DNA of 64,000 bases. Source: Paracoccus stylophorae. GTDB taxonomy: Bacteria; Pseudomonadota; Alphaproteobacteria; Rhodobacterales; Rhodobacteraceae. The translations under genes and the position numbers were made by a program. The stretch is taken from positions 2,895,001 through 2,959,000 of the forward strand of contig NZ_CP067134.1 of assembly GCF_028553765.1 (NCBI RefSeq), given 5' to 3'. This document shows positions 37,058-46,152 of this stretch, one piece after another; position 1 is the first letter of the stretch, and each line of letters opens with the position of its first letter. A model generated the notes under the pieces. It saw only the letters and a list, made by a program, of their open reading frames with translations. It was not told where the DNA came from and did no database searches.

Positions 37058-37876
37058 TCAGTCATGGGCCACCCCCAGATAGGCGTCGATGACTTCCTGA
37101 TTGTTCCTGACCTCGTCGGGCGTGCCGTCGCCGATCTTGCGGCCGTAATCCATCACCACCACCCGGTCGGACAGATCCATGACCACGCCCATGTCGTGTT
37201 CGATAAGTGCGATGGTGGTGCCGAATTCGTCGTTCACGTCCAGGACAAAGCGGGACATGTCCTCTTTCTCCTCGACATTCATGCCGGCCATCGGCTCGTC
37301 CAGCAGCAGGATCTGCGGCTCGGCGGCCAGTGCGCGCGCCAGTTCCACCCGCTTTTTCAGGCCATAGGGCAACCGCCCGACCGGCGTCTTGCGGATGTTC
37401 TGGATTTCCAGAAAGTCGATGATCCGCTCGACCTGTTCGCGGTTCTCGATCTCTTCGCGCTCGGCCGCGCCCCACCAGATCGCCTGGCTTAAAATGCCCG
37501 CCTTCATCTTGTTCAGCCGACCCGTCATGATGTTGTCCAGCACCGTCATGCCGTCGAACAGGGCGATGTTCTGAAAGGTGCGGGCGATGCCCAGCCGCGC
37601 GACCTCATAGGGTTTCATCGGTCCGCGGCGATAGCCCTTGAACCAGACCTCGCCCTCCTGCGGGTTGTAGAACCCCGAGATGACGTTCAGCATGCTGGAC
37701 TTGCCGGCACCGTTCGGGCCGATGATGGCGCGGATCTCGCCCTGGCGGATGTCGAAGCTGATATCCTTGATCGCCTCGACCCCGCCGAAGCGCAGGGTGA
37801 TGTTCTTCATCTCCATCAGCACGCCGCCGATCTGGCGGCCGTCTGCGGTGGTATGGCTTTCGGTGTTGTCCAGCAT
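37058..37876 (-). CDS. ABC transporter ATP-binding protein, LivG-like
   Basis: Cytoplasmic ATPase of 272 residues. Walker A is GPNGAGKSS, the signature region LPYGLKKRVELARALAAEP and Walker B ILLLDEPMAGMN. The LGIARTFQNIALFDGMTVLDN stretch is typical of LivG. The signature has KKR instead of the more common QQR/RRL, still within family range. It lies 4 nt after the small membrane-protein gene. Confidence 0.93.
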   Translation of the reverse strand: MLDNTESHTTADGRQIGGVLMEMKNITLRFGGVEAIKDISFDIRQGEIRAIIGPNGAGKSSMLNVISGFYNPQEGEVWFKGYRRGPMKPYEVARLGIARTFQNIALFDGMTVLDNIMTGRLNKMKAGILSQAIWWGAAEREEIENREQVERIIDFLEIQNIRKTPVGRLPYGLKKRVELARALAAEPQILLLDEPMAGMNVEEKEDMSRFVLDVNDEFGTTIALIEHDMGVVMDLSDRVVVMDYGRKIGDGTPDEVRNNQEVIDAYLGVAHD

Positions 37877-37880
37877 CGGT

Positions 37881-38141
37881 TCAGTTCCCCGCGATCAGGC
37901 CGATGACGACGCCGTAAAGCGCCACCGCCGGTCCGTATTGGATCATCTGCGTCAGCGGCAGACCGGGCCACAGGCGGCTGGCCGCGGCCACGCCGAACCC
38001 GCCGGTCAGCGGGCCCGCGACCAGATCGCTCATCCAGGCGGGCAGGAAACCCGGCAGCAGCCATGCCAGGATCAGCCCCGCCAGCGCGATCAGCCCGCCG
38101 CCGACATAGCTGGGCCGATAGGTGATCACCGCCCGGCTCAT
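37881..38141 (-). CDS. Small membrane protein of the Liv/acyl-CoA ligase operon
   Basis: An 86-residue protein with two or three hydrophobic segments (about 13-33, 38-55 and 65-85) and no recognised domain. Its start overlaps the acyl-CoA ligase stop by 4 nt and its stop lies 4 nt before the LivG-like gene, so it is tightly coupled to both. The position suggests an accessory membrane role in substrate uptake or ligase recruitment. That is inference only. Confidence 0.65.
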   Translation of the reverse strand: MSRAVITYRPSYVGGGLIALAGLILAWLLPGFLPAWMSDLVAGPLTGGFGVAAASRLWPGLPLTQMIQYGPAVALYGVVIGLIAGN

Positions 38142-40114
38142 TCCGCCGCCACCTTCTGGCCCTGCGCGTCGCCGAAGACCTGCACGTCCTCGATCTTCAG
38201 CGTGGCCTTGATCTTGCCCTTGCGCCCGTCCTCGTAGGTGACTTCGGTCTCGGTATAGATGCTGTCCGACCCGTCATACAGCGCATCGACCAGATCCCCG
38301 AACTTGTCGCTGATGACGGACCGGCGCACCTTGCGCGTGCGCGTCATCTCGCCATCGTCGGGGTCCAGCTCCTTGTGCAGCACCAGAAAGCGGTGGATCT
38401 GGCAGTTTGACAGCATCGGGTCTTCCGCGACCGACCGGTTCACCGCCTCGAGGTGATCCTTGATCGTGGCATAGACCTGCGGATGGCCGGCCAGCTCCTG
38501 ATAGCTGGCATAGGCGATGTTGTTGCGTTCCGCCCAGTTGCCCACCGCGCTGAGGTCGATATTGATCATCGCGGTGCAGTAATCGCGGCCATTGCCCAGC
38601 ACCACGGCCTCAAGGATGTTGGGATAGAATTTCAGCTTGTTCTCGACATATTTGGGCGCGAACATGCTGCCATCGGCCATCTTGCCCACGTCCTTGGCGC
38701 GGTCGATGATCCGCAGATGGCCGGTACCGTCTTCGAAGAACCCCGCATCGCCGGTGGCCACCCAACCCTCGGCGTCCTTGGTCGAGGCGGTGCTGTCGGC
38801 GTTCTTGTAGTATTCGACGAAGGTGCCGGGGCTGCGATAGAAGACCTCGCCGTTCTCGGCGATCTTCACCTCGACGCCGGGGCTGGGCACGCCGACCGTG
38901 TCCGACCGCACCTGCCCGTCGGGTTGCTGGGTGATGAACACCGATGCCTCGGTCTGGCCGTAAAGCTGTTTCAGGTTGATGCCCAGGCTGCGATAGAAAT
39001 CGAAGATCTCGGGCCCGATCGCCTCGCCGGCGGTATAGCCGACGCGGATGCGGCTGAAGCCCAGCGTGTTCTTCAGCGGGCCATAGACGAACAAATTGCC
39101 CAGCGCGTAGGACAGACGATCCCCCGGACCGACCTTCTTGCCGTCCAGCAGCGCGGGGCCGACGCGGCGCGCCACCTCCATGTAATGCCGGAACAGCCAG
39201 CGCTTGATGCGCCCGGCATCCTCCATCCGGATCATCACCGTGGTCAGCTGCTCCTCGAAGACGCGCGGCGGCGCGAAGAAATAGGTCGGCCCGATCTCGC
39301 GCATGTCGGTCATCATCGTGTGCGCGCCTTCGGGACAGTTCACCGTGAACCCCGCCCACAGCGCCTGCCCGACCGAAAAGATGAAATCGCCGACCCAGGC
39401 CATCGGCAGATAGGCCACGATCTCCTCGCGCCGGGTCAGATTGTCGAACTCGGCGCTGTTCTTCGATGTCTCGATGATGTTGCGGTTCGACAGCACGACG
39501 CCCTTGGGCTTGCCGGTCGTGCCGCTGGTATACAGCATGACGCAGGTGCTGTCGTAATCCAGCGCCGCCATGCGCGCGTCCAGCTCGCCCCCCAGCCGGG
39601 CCGAGGCGGCGCGCCCCTCGGCCTGCACGTCCTCCAGCGCATTCATGCGGGCGTGGTCGTATTTGCGCATCCCGCGCTTGTCGGTATAGACGATCTGTTC
39701 GATCCCCTTCACCGTCTCCTCGACCTCCAGCACCTTGTCGACCTGTTCCTGGTCGCCGCACAGCACGAAACGCGCGCCGCAATGTTCCAGCACATAGGTC
39801 ATCTCTTCGGCGACGGCGTCCTGATACAGCGGCACCGGAATCGCGCCGCACATCTGCGCCGCGATCATGCCCCAGTAATGGGCCGGGCGGTTGCGCCCGA
39901 TGATGGCCACGTAATCGCCCTGCCGCAGCCCCAGCGCCAGCAGGCCCAGCGCCAGCGCGCGAATCTCTTCGGCGGCCTCGGCCCAGGTCCAGCTTTGCCA
40001 GATGCCGAATTCCTTTTCGCGCCAGGCGGGCTGGCTGCCGAACCGCGCGACATTGCGCGCCAGCAGCGCCGGAATCGACTGCAAGTCGCCGGAAGGCGGG
40101 TGCGTGTCCGTCAT
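38138..40114 (-). CDS. Long-chain acyl-CoA synthetase-like AMP-forming ligase
   Basis: ANL-superfamily enzyme of 658 residues, the size of FACS-type acyl-CoA synthetases. Motifs include the P-loop-like LYTSGTTGKPKGVVLSN (A3), the YGQTEASVF region (A5), GWVATGDAGFFEDGTGHLRI (A7), and IDRAKDVGKMADG near the hinge. ATG 40112-40114 follows an AGGGAGG-type site; a 27-codon extension was rejected. It is the first gene of the eight-gene minus-strand operon and divergent from a two-component system. The substrate may be a fatty or aryl-alkanoic acid. Confidence 0.9.
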   Translation of the reverse strand: MTDTHPPSGDLQSIPALLARNVARFGSQPAWREKEFGIWQSWTWAEAAEEIRALALGLLALGLRQGDYVAIIGRNRPAHYWGMIAAQMCGAIPVPLYQDAVAEEMTYVLEHCGARFVLCGDQEQVDKVLEVEETVKGIEQIVYTDKRGMRKYDHARMNALEDVQAEGRAASARLGGELDARMAALDYDSTCVMLYTSGTTGKPKGVVLSNRNIIETSKNSAEFDNLTRREEIVAYLPMAWVGDFIFSVGQALWAGFTVNCPEGAHTMMTDMREIGPTYFFAPPRVFEEQLTTVMIRMEDAGRIKRWLFRHYMEVARRVGPALLDGKKVGPGDRLSYALGNLFVYGPLKNTLGFSRIRVGYTAGEAIGPEIFDFYRSLGINLKQLYGQTEASVFITQQPDGQVRSDTVGVPSPGVEVKIAENGEVFYRSPGTFVEYYKNADSTASTKDAEGWVATGDAGFFEDGTGHLRIIDRAKDVGKMADGSMFAPKYVENKLKFYPNILEAVVLGNGRDYCTAMINIDLSAVGNWAERNNIAYASYQELAGHPQVYATIKDHLEAVNRSVAEDPMLSNCQIHRFLVLHKELDPDDGEMTRTRKVRRSVISDKFGDLVDALYDGSDSIYTETEVTYEDGRKGKIKATLKIEDVQVFGDAQGQKVAAE

Positions 40115-40281
40115 GAATCCTCCCTGTCGCGGCCTCATGCCAAGCTGCCCGCGACTCCCAAGGGGCGTTTCGGACACGGCGACTGTCGCCGGCAATCATT
40201 GCCGCAGTTTTTCCCAATTCCAACGAAATGTTACGGCGCCATCGCGGCCATCGCGGCGATGCGGCCGGGAAAGGAGGCAGG

Positions 40282-42177
40282 GTGGAACAACCACACGACC
40301 ATCCGCGCGACGTGATCCCCGACCGGCTGCGCGCCGATCTGATCCGGTCGGGGCTGAACCTGATCGGTCAGGCGCTGTCGATCTTCGACGCGGATCTGCG
40401 TCTGGCCGTCGCCAACGACCAGTACCAGGCGATGTTCGACCTGCCGCACCGCCTGACCCGTCCCGGCACCAGCTTCGAGGACACGATCCGGTTTCTGGTG
40501 GCGCGCGGCGAATACGGCCCGCAGGACGATCCCGACGCCGCCGTCGCCTTCCGCGTCGAACAGGCACGCACCTTCCAGCCGCATTATTTCGAACGGATGC
40601 GCGTCAACGGCCGCTGGATCGCGGTCGAGGGCGCACCGCTGTCGCAGGGCGGCTGGATCACCGTCTATACCGACATCACCGACATCAAGCGTCAGGAATC
40701 GCTGCTGCGGGCGCGGTCGGCGGAACTATCCGAACAGGTGCTGGACCATGCCGAACGCCTGTCGGCCGCCAACCGCGAACTGGCCGCCACCAACGCCGCC
40801 CTGCAAGAGGCGCAGCGCGTCCTGACCCGGACCGAGGCGCGCACCCGTCAGGTCACCGAGATGGTGCCCGCCCATATCGCCCATGTCGATGCGGAATATC
40901 GCTATACGTTCTCGAACCGCCGCCTGCCTGCGGTCTTTCCCGGCGCGCGCGCCGAGGCGGTGGGCCTGACCGTCGAACAGGCGCTTGGGCCGACGATGTT
41001 TCTGGCCCTGAAACCCTGGCTGGACCGCGCCCTGGCCGATGAGCCGCAGGTGTTCGAGATCACCCATCCCGCCTCGGGGCGGCGCATCCGCATCGCGCTG
41101 ACGCCCGACCGCGCCGGCCACGGCGTCTATGTGCTGTCCACCGATGTCAGCGCCGAGGTGCAGGCGCGCGAGGCGCTGACCCACGCCTCCAAGCGCAGCC
41201 TTGCCGCGCAGCTGACCTCGGGGATGGCGCATGATTTCGGCAATCTGCTGACCATCATCCTGGGGCTTCAGGGGCGGCTGGCGGCGATGGAGTTGCCCGC
41301 AGGCGCCGCGCAGGACGTGCAGGCGACGCTTGCCGCCGCCCGCCGCGGCGCCACTTTGCTGGACCGGCTGGCCCGGATCAGCGGCAAGCGCGACCTGTCG
41401 CTGCATCCCGTCGATCTGCCCGCCCTGCTGCGCGATCTGGCCGCGCTGGCGCGCCCCTCGCTGGCCGAAGGGGTGGATCTGTCCTTGCAGATCGACCTGC
41501 CTGACGGTCAGCTGCTGCTGGACCCCGGCGCGTTGCAGGATTCGCTGCTGAACCTGATCCTGAACGCCAACGCGGCGATCGCGGGGCCGGGGCGCATCGC
41601 GCTGTCGGCCCGGACCAGCGGCGAATGGGTCCGCATCTCGGTCAGCGACACCGGCCCGGGTTTCTCGGACGAGGCGCTGACCCGCGCCACCGAACCGTTC
41701 TTCACCACCAAGACCGGACAGGGGTCGGGCCTTGGCCTGTCGATGGTCTATGACCAGACCAAGCTGGCCGGCGGCACGATGCGGCTGGACAATACCGCCC
41801 CTGGCGCGCGCGTGACGCTGCGCCTGCCGCTGCGCCCCGTCGCGCGGCAGATGGTCCTGCTGGTCGAGGATGACGACAGCATCCGCGCCGATATCCGGGA
41901 CATGCTGACCGGTCTCGGCCACGCCGTGCTCGAGGCTGCAAGCCTGACCGAGGCGCGCGGCATGACCGACCTGCCCGGTCTTGGCGTGATCCTGTCCGAC
42001 ATCCAGCTTGGCGACGGGCTGGGGCTGGACCTGGCCACGTCGCTGCCGCTGGTGCTGATGACCTCGCTGCCGCCGGGCGATCCGGTGCGCGCGCGGGCCA
42101 CCGTGCCGGTGCTGACCAAACCCGTCACCCCCGCCCGGCTTGCCGCCGCGCTGGCCGATGCGAAAGTGCCCACATGA
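40282..42177 (+). CDS. Hybrid sensor histidine kinase with PAS domains
   Basis: Soluble-looking sensor of 631 residues, no membrane helix seen. Order: a PAS-7-type domain (about 15-140), a coiled-coil linker (about 145-190), a second PAS-like domain (195-300), a DHp domain with MAHDFGNLL (phospho-His317), an ATPase domain with NLILNANAAIA, DTGPGF and GQGSGLGLSM, and a C-terminal receiver with VEDDDS and Asp573. The start is GTG 40282, chosen because AAGGAGG ends 4 nt upstream; ATG 40228 lies ahead of that site. It overlaps the next gene by 4 nt. Confidence 0.9.
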   Translation: MEQPHDHPRDVIPDRLRADLIRSGLNLIGQALSIFDADLRLAVANDQYQAMFDLPHRLTRPGTSFEDTIRFLVARGEYGPQDDPDAAVAFRVEQARTFQPHYFERMRVNGRWIAVEGAPLSQGGWITVYTDITDIKRQESLLRARSAELSEQVLDHAERLSAANRELAATNAALQEAQRVLTRTEARTRQVTEMVPAHIAHVDAEYRYTFSNRRLPAVFPGARAEAVGLTVEQALGPTMFLALKPWLDRALADEPQVFEITHPASGRRIRIALTPDRAGHGVYVLSTDVSAEVQAREALTHASKRSLAAQLTSGMAHDFGNLLTIILGLQGRLAAMELPAGAAQDVQATLAAARRGATLLDRLARISGKRDLSLHPVDLPALLRDLAALARPSLAEGVDLSLQIDLPDGQLLLDPGALQDSLLNLILNANAAIAGPGRIALSARTSGEWVRISVSDTGPGFSDEALTRATEPFFTTKTGQGSGLGLSMVYDQTKLAGGTMRLDNTAPGARVTLRLPLRPVARQMVLLVEDDDSIRADIRDMLTGLGHAVLEAASLTEARGMTDLPGLGVILSDIQLGDGLGLDLATSLPLVLMTSLPPGDPVRARATVPVLTKPVTPARLAAALADAKVPT

Positions 42178-42872
42178 CCGACGCCCCCCTGATCGCGATC
42201 CTGGATGACGAGCCGGAGATCCGCCGGCTTCTGTCCGCCGCGCTGGCCGAGGCCGGGTTCCGCACCCAAAGCTTCGCCCGCGCGACCGAGTTCGAGGCGG
42301 CGCTGCGCCGCATCACCCCCGATGCCTGCCTGATCGATCTGGGCCTGCCCGACCGCGACGGGCTGGCGCTGGTCCACCGGCTGGCCACCGAATCGGGCGC
42401 GGCGATCATCATCATCTCGGGCCGCGCGCAGGTGCAAGACCGCGTCACCGGGCTGGAACTGGGCGCCGACGACTATATCATCAAGCCGTTCGAACCGGCC
42501 GAGGTCGTGGCCCGCATCCGCGCCCGGCTGCGCCGCCCCGCGCAGGCGATGCGCGGCAGCAGCACGGTCCGCTTCGCCGGCTGGACCGCCGATTTCGACC
42601 GCTATCTGCTGATCGCCCCCGACGGCCGCGAAACCCCCATCAGCCACGCCGAGGCCGAGGTGCTGCGCATGTTCACCGACAATCCGCGCCGGCTGATCAC
42701 CCGCGCGCAGATGCTGGAAACCCTGGGCGGCGCGGCGGGCGACAGCTTCGACCGCGCCATGGATGTCCGCATCTCGCGCCTGCGCACGAAACTGGGCGAG
42801 GACCCGAAAAACCCGCGCCTGATCAAGACGATCTATGGCGCGGGCTATATCTTCCTGGCCGAAACCGGCTGA
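42174..42872 (+). CDS. OmpR/PhoB-family response regulator
   Basis: Transcriptional regulator of 232 residues: receiver domain (1-120) with DDE at 11-13 and phospho-Asp55 in LIDLGLPDRDG, then a winged-helix output domain (about 130-230) ending LIKTIYGAGYIFLAE. It is coupled to the hybrid kinase by a 4-nt overlap, so the two form a cognate system. The divergent acyl-CoA ligase/Liv operon is the obvious candidate target; this is inferred from position. Confidence 0.93.
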   Translation: MTDAPLIAILDDEPEIRRLLSAALAEAGFRTQSFARATEFEAALRRITPDACLIDLGLPDRDGLALVHRLATESGAAIIIISGRAQVQDRVTGLELGADDYIIKPFEPAEVVARIRARLRRPAQAMRGSSTVRFAGWTADFDRYLLIAPDGRETPISHAEAEVLRMFTDNPRRLITRAQMLETLGGAAGDSFDRAMDVRISRLRTKLGEDPKNPRLIKTIYGAGYIFLAETG

Positions 42873-42875
42873 TAT

Positions 42876-42929
42876 CTTCTTCTTTGCGTAAATACCCGGA
42901 CGCGGTGCGGGCGGGGGCTGCCCCCGCCC
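42876..42929 (+). repeat. Extragenic repeat A: pyrimidine-rich core plus GC hairpin
   Basis: Starts 4 nt after the response-regulator stop. The core CTTCTTCTTTGC-GT-AAATACCC (42876-42897) is followed by a 9-bp hairpin, GGGCGGGGG/CCCCCGCCC with a CTG loop (42909-42929). The same 22-bp core recurs at 55376-55397 (20 of 22 bases) and a shorter version at about 51340-51356. The hairpin may also terminate the convergent genes. Confidence 0.7.
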
Positions 42930-42965
42930 CGCCCGTCCGTCAGGACAGGCCGCAAGCCCCGGCGA

Positions 42966-44417
42966 TCACGCCTCGCGGTCCCAGCCGCTGATCGCCTTGC
43001 TGTCCATGAACTCCTCCAGCCCCATGACGCCGCCTTCGCGGGCGCGGCCGGAGGCCTTGACGCCGCCGAAGGCCGATCCCGGCCCGCGCGGCTCTCCGTT
43101 CATCTCGACCATGCCCGACTGCAACTGCCGGGCCACGCGGTTGCGCCTTGCCCCGTCCTGCGACTGGACATAGTTCGTCAGCCCGTAGGGCGTGTCGTTG
43201 GCGATCTCGATCGCCTCGTCCTCGCTGTCGAAGGGAATGATCGACAGCACCGGGCCGAAAATCTCCTGCTGGGCGATGGTCATGTCGTTGCTGACATCGG
43301 CAAACACGGTGGGGCGCACGAAATAGCCGCGGTTGACGCCCTCGGGCAGGCCGGTGCCGCCGGCGACCAGCCGCGCGCCCTCGTCGATGCCGGTCTGGAT
43401 CAGATCCTGGATCTTTTCCCACTGCGCCTTGCTGACCACCGGGCCGATATGCTTGCCCGGCTGATGCGCGCTGCCGACCGAGGTCCGGTCCGCGACCTTC
43501 GCCGCCGTCTCGACCGCGCGGTCATAGACCGACCGCTCGACCAGCATCCGGGTCGGCGCGTTGCACGACTGCCCGCTGTTATAGAAGCAATGCGCCGCAC
43601 CGCGCACCACCGCCTTGTCGTCGGCATCGGCGAAGACGATGTTGGCGCCCTTGCCGCCCAGTTCCAGAACCACCTTCTTCAGGCTGTCCGCAGCCGCCTT
43701 GGTGATCGCGATGCCGGCGCGGGTCGAGCCGGTAAAGCTGATCATCGCGACATCCGGATGCACCGACAATTGTGTGCCCACGCCCGCCCCGTCGCCGTTG
43801 ACCAGGTTGAAGACGCCCGCCGGCACCCCGGCCTCGTCGATGATCTCGGCAAACAGCATCGACGACAGCGGCGCGATCTCGGACGGTTTCAGCACCGCCG
43901 TATCGCCGGCCAGCAGCGCCGGAATGACCTTCAGCGTGACCTGGTTCATCGGCCAGTTCCACGGCGTGATCAGCCCCACGACGCCCACCGGCTCCCACGC
44001 GGTCACGCTGCCGGGGGCGTGATCGCCCAGGGGCCGCACGAACCGGAAATCCCTGAACGCCCGGATGAAGTTGCGGATATGGCCGCGCCCGGCGCCGACC
44101 TGATCGCCCAGTGACATGTCTTGGGGGGCGCCCATCTCGTGGCTGATCGCCCAGGCCATGTCTTCGGCACGCCGCTCGTAAATCTCCAGGATCTTCTCGA
44201 TGAACGCCAGCCGCTCTTCGGGGCTGGTGCGCGACCAGGCCGGAAAGGCGGCCTTGGCGGCGGCGACGGCGGCATCGGTGTCGCCCTGATCGCCCAGGCT
44301 GATCACCGCCACCGGCTCCTCGGTGGAGGGGTCGATCACCTCCAGATCGTTGGCTTTCACCGGATCGACCCACTGGCCGTCGATATAGAATTTGCGCTTG
44401 TCCAGCAGCTTGCTCAT
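42966..44417 (-). CDS. NAD(P)-dependent aldehyde dehydrogenase
   Basis: Oxidises aldehydes to acids; 483 residues, the usual length of the family. The general base lies in VVLELGGKGANIVF and the catalytic Cys in FYNSGQSCNAPTRM. TPWNWPMNQV and FTGSTRAGI bind the cofactor. The start is ATG 44415-44417 with AGGAGG upstream. A frame stays open far upstream (to 45875) on the minus strand, but it is antisense to a peroxiredoxin and was rejected. The substrate is not predictable. Confidence 0.95.
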   Translation of the reverse strand: MSKLLDKRKFYIDGQWVDPVKANDLEVIDPSTEEPVAVISLGDQGDTDAAVAAAKAAFPAWSRTSPEERLAFIEKILEIYERRAEDMAWAISHEMGAPQDMSLGDQVGAGRGHIRNFIRAFRDFRFVRPLGDHAPGSVTAWEPVGVVGLITPWNWPMNQVTLKVIPALLAGDTAVLKPSEIAPLSSMLFAEIIDEAGVPAGVFNLVNGDGAGVGTQLSVHPDVAMISFTGSTRAGIAITKAAADSLKKVVLELGGKGANIVFADADDKAVVRGAAHCFYNSGQSCNAPTRMLVERSVYDRAVETAAKVADRTSVGSAHQPGKHIGPVVSKAQWEKIQDLIQTGIDEGARLVAGGTGLPEGVNRGYFVRPTVFADVSNDMTIAQQEIFGPVLSIIPFDSEDEAIEIANDTPYGLTNYVQSQDGARRNRVARQLQSGMVEMNGEPRGPGSAFGGVKASGRAREGGVMGLEEFMDSKAISGWDREA

Positions 44418-44588
44418 GGCGTCCTCCTGTAGACTGTCGGACAGAAGGTGGCACCGCGCCTGTCCGGCCGCAAGGCCGCGTGGCGCGGCACTCTGCCGGT
44501 CGGGCCGGTCAAACTGTCGCCCCCTCTGGCAATCCCCGTCGCCGCGCCTATGTTCAGGGCAACGCAACCAATCGAAAGGACGCGGCCC

Positions 44589-45245
44589 ATGTCCCTGCGC
44601 ATCAACGACATCGCCCCCGATTTCACCGCCGATTCGACCGAAGGCAAGATCAGCTTTCACGACTGGCTGGGCGACAGCTATGGCGTGATCTTCAGCCATC
44701 CGCGCGACTTCACGCCGGTCTGCACCACCGAATTCGGCGCCGTCGCGCAGCTGGTCCCGGAATTCGAAAAGCGCAACACCAAGGTTCTGGGCGTGTCCGT
44801 CGATTCGGTCGAGGATCACCAGAAATGGAAGAACGACATCCAGCAGATCGCGGGCACCCCGGCCAATTTCGCCATCATCGACGACACCTCTCTGAACGTC
44901 GCCAAGGCCTATGACATGCTGCCGGCCGAATTCTACCTGCCGCAGGAAGGCCGCACCCCGGCCGATTCCGCGACCGTGCGGACCGTGTTCATCATCGGCC
45001 CGGACAAGAAGGTGCGCCTGACCATGACCTATCCGATGTCGGTGGGCCGCAACTTTGCGGAAATCGTGCGCGCGCTGGACGCGGTGCAGAAGACCGACGG
45101 CGTGCCGCTGGCCACCCCGGTCAACTGGCTGCCGGGAGAGGACGTGATCGTCGCCCTGTCGCTGGACGACAAGGCCGCCGAACAGAAATACGGCGCGCTG
45201 GACATCAAGCTGCCCTATCTGCGCTACGCCAAGGACCCGGCTTAA
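44589..45245 (+). CDS. 1-Cys peroxiredoxin (Prx6-type)
   Basis: Reduces peroxides through a single catalytic cysteine. The 218-residue protein has the active-site DFTPVCTTE with Cys45. The C-terminal half carries TYPMSVGRNFAEIVRALDAVQ and VNWLPGEDVIV, both Prx6-type. No resolving Cys is seen. The start ATG 44589 follows AAAGGA by 11 nt. It is divergent from the aldehyde dehydrogenase and 6 nt before the next gene, though that gene looks unrelated. Confidence 0.95.
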   Translation: MSLRINDIAPDFTADSTEGKISFHDWLGDSYGVIFSHPRDFTPVCTTEFGAVAQLVPEFEKRNTKVLGVSVDSVEDHQKWKNDIQQIAGTPANFAIIDDTSLNVAKAYDMLPAEFYLPQEGRTPADSATVRTVFIIGPDKKVRLTMTYPMSVGRNFAEIVRALDAVQKTDGVPLATPVNWLPGEDVIVALSLDDKAAEQKYGALDIKLPYLRYAKDPA

Positions 45246-45251
45246 GGGCTC

Positions 45252-46139
45252 ATGGCCCGCTCGGACCGGCCGCTTGGGCGCAGGCTGATCCGCCTTGGCT
45301 TTCGCATGCTGGGGCGGTCGCGGGCGCACCGGCAGGACATGTGGCCGGGCCTTGCCATCGACCGCAGCGACGGCCGCGTCACATGGCGCGGCCGTCCGCT
45401 TACCACCCTGCGGCCCGCGTTGCAGGTCGTCCCGCCGGGTTTGGACACGATCGCCGTCGTCGGCTCGGGCCCGTCGCTGAGGGATCAGCGGGTCGAGACC
45501 TTGGGCGATGGCACGGCGATCCTGTGCAACGGGGCCGCGACGCTGGCCGACCGCATCCGCCCGCTGGCCGTCGCGGTCGAGGATGAACGCTTCGTCTTCC
45601 GTCACCACGCGATGCTGGCCGCCCTGCCCCGCGACATCCCGCTGATGCTGTCGCCCGCCGCGCTGCGCGCCTGCGCCGAACGCGGCACCGCGACACTGGC
45701 GGACCGCGCCGTCGTTCTGATCGACAATCTCGAAAAGCCCGCCGGCTGGCCGCGCCGTCCCCTGACCGACCCGGCGCTGCGCGACATCGTCCTGCGCGGC
45801 CAGCGGGGCGCGCTGTCGCTGGACCCCGACCGGGGCGTGGTTATCACCGGCACCGTCGCCTTTTCGGCGCTGCAATTCGCGCTGGCGGCCGGACCCGAAC
45901 GGATCGTGCTGGCCGGGATCGACCTGACGAATGACCGCCAGCCGCGTTTCTACGAGGCCGCCGACACCGCGCGTTCGGGCCTGTCCGCGGGCCTCGACCG
46001 CATCCTTGCGGGCTTTGCGCTTGCCCGACAGGCGGCCGCCCGCCGCGGCATCGAGTTGACATGCGCCTCACCGGTTTCGGCATTGCTGGATATCGGCTAT
46101 CCCCTGTCTTCACGCCTGCAAGCAAAGTCCGACCCCTGA
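45252..46139 (+). CDS. DUF115/MptE-like Rossmann protein, probable glycan enzyme
   Basis: A 295-residue protein, basic at the N-terminus. A β-strand leads into VVGSGPSLRDQRV (about 71-83), a nucleotide-binding loop seen in DUF115/motility-accessory and some sialyltransferase-like proteins. AILCNGAATLADRI and GTVAFSALQFALAAGPERIVLAGIDL (in parts) fit that fold. It is followed by three further glycan genes with short gaps, so a role in surface carbohydrate synthesis is likely. Specific activity is not assigned. Confidence 0.55.
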   Translation: MARSDRPLGRRLIRLGFRMLGRSRAHRQDMWPGLAIDRSDGRVTWRGRPLTTLRPALQVVPPGLDTIAVVGSGPSLRDQRVETLGDGTAILCNGAATLADRIRPLAVAVEDERFVFRHHAMLAALPRDIPLMLSPAALRACAERGTATLADRAVVLIDNLEKPAGWPRRPLTDPALRDIVLRGQRGALSLDPDRGVVITGTVAFSALQFALAAGPERIVLAGIDLTNDRQPRFYEAADTARSGLSAGLDRILAGFALARQAAARRGIELTCASPVSALLDIGYPLSSRLQAKSDP

Positions 46140-46152
46140 ACAGGAACGCCCC

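Noticed and set aside
44418..45875. 486-codon N-terminal extension of the aldehyde dehydrogenase
   Set aside because: The upstream part is antisense to the peroxiredoxin and DUF115-like genes; the normal family start with a ribosome-binding site is at 44417.
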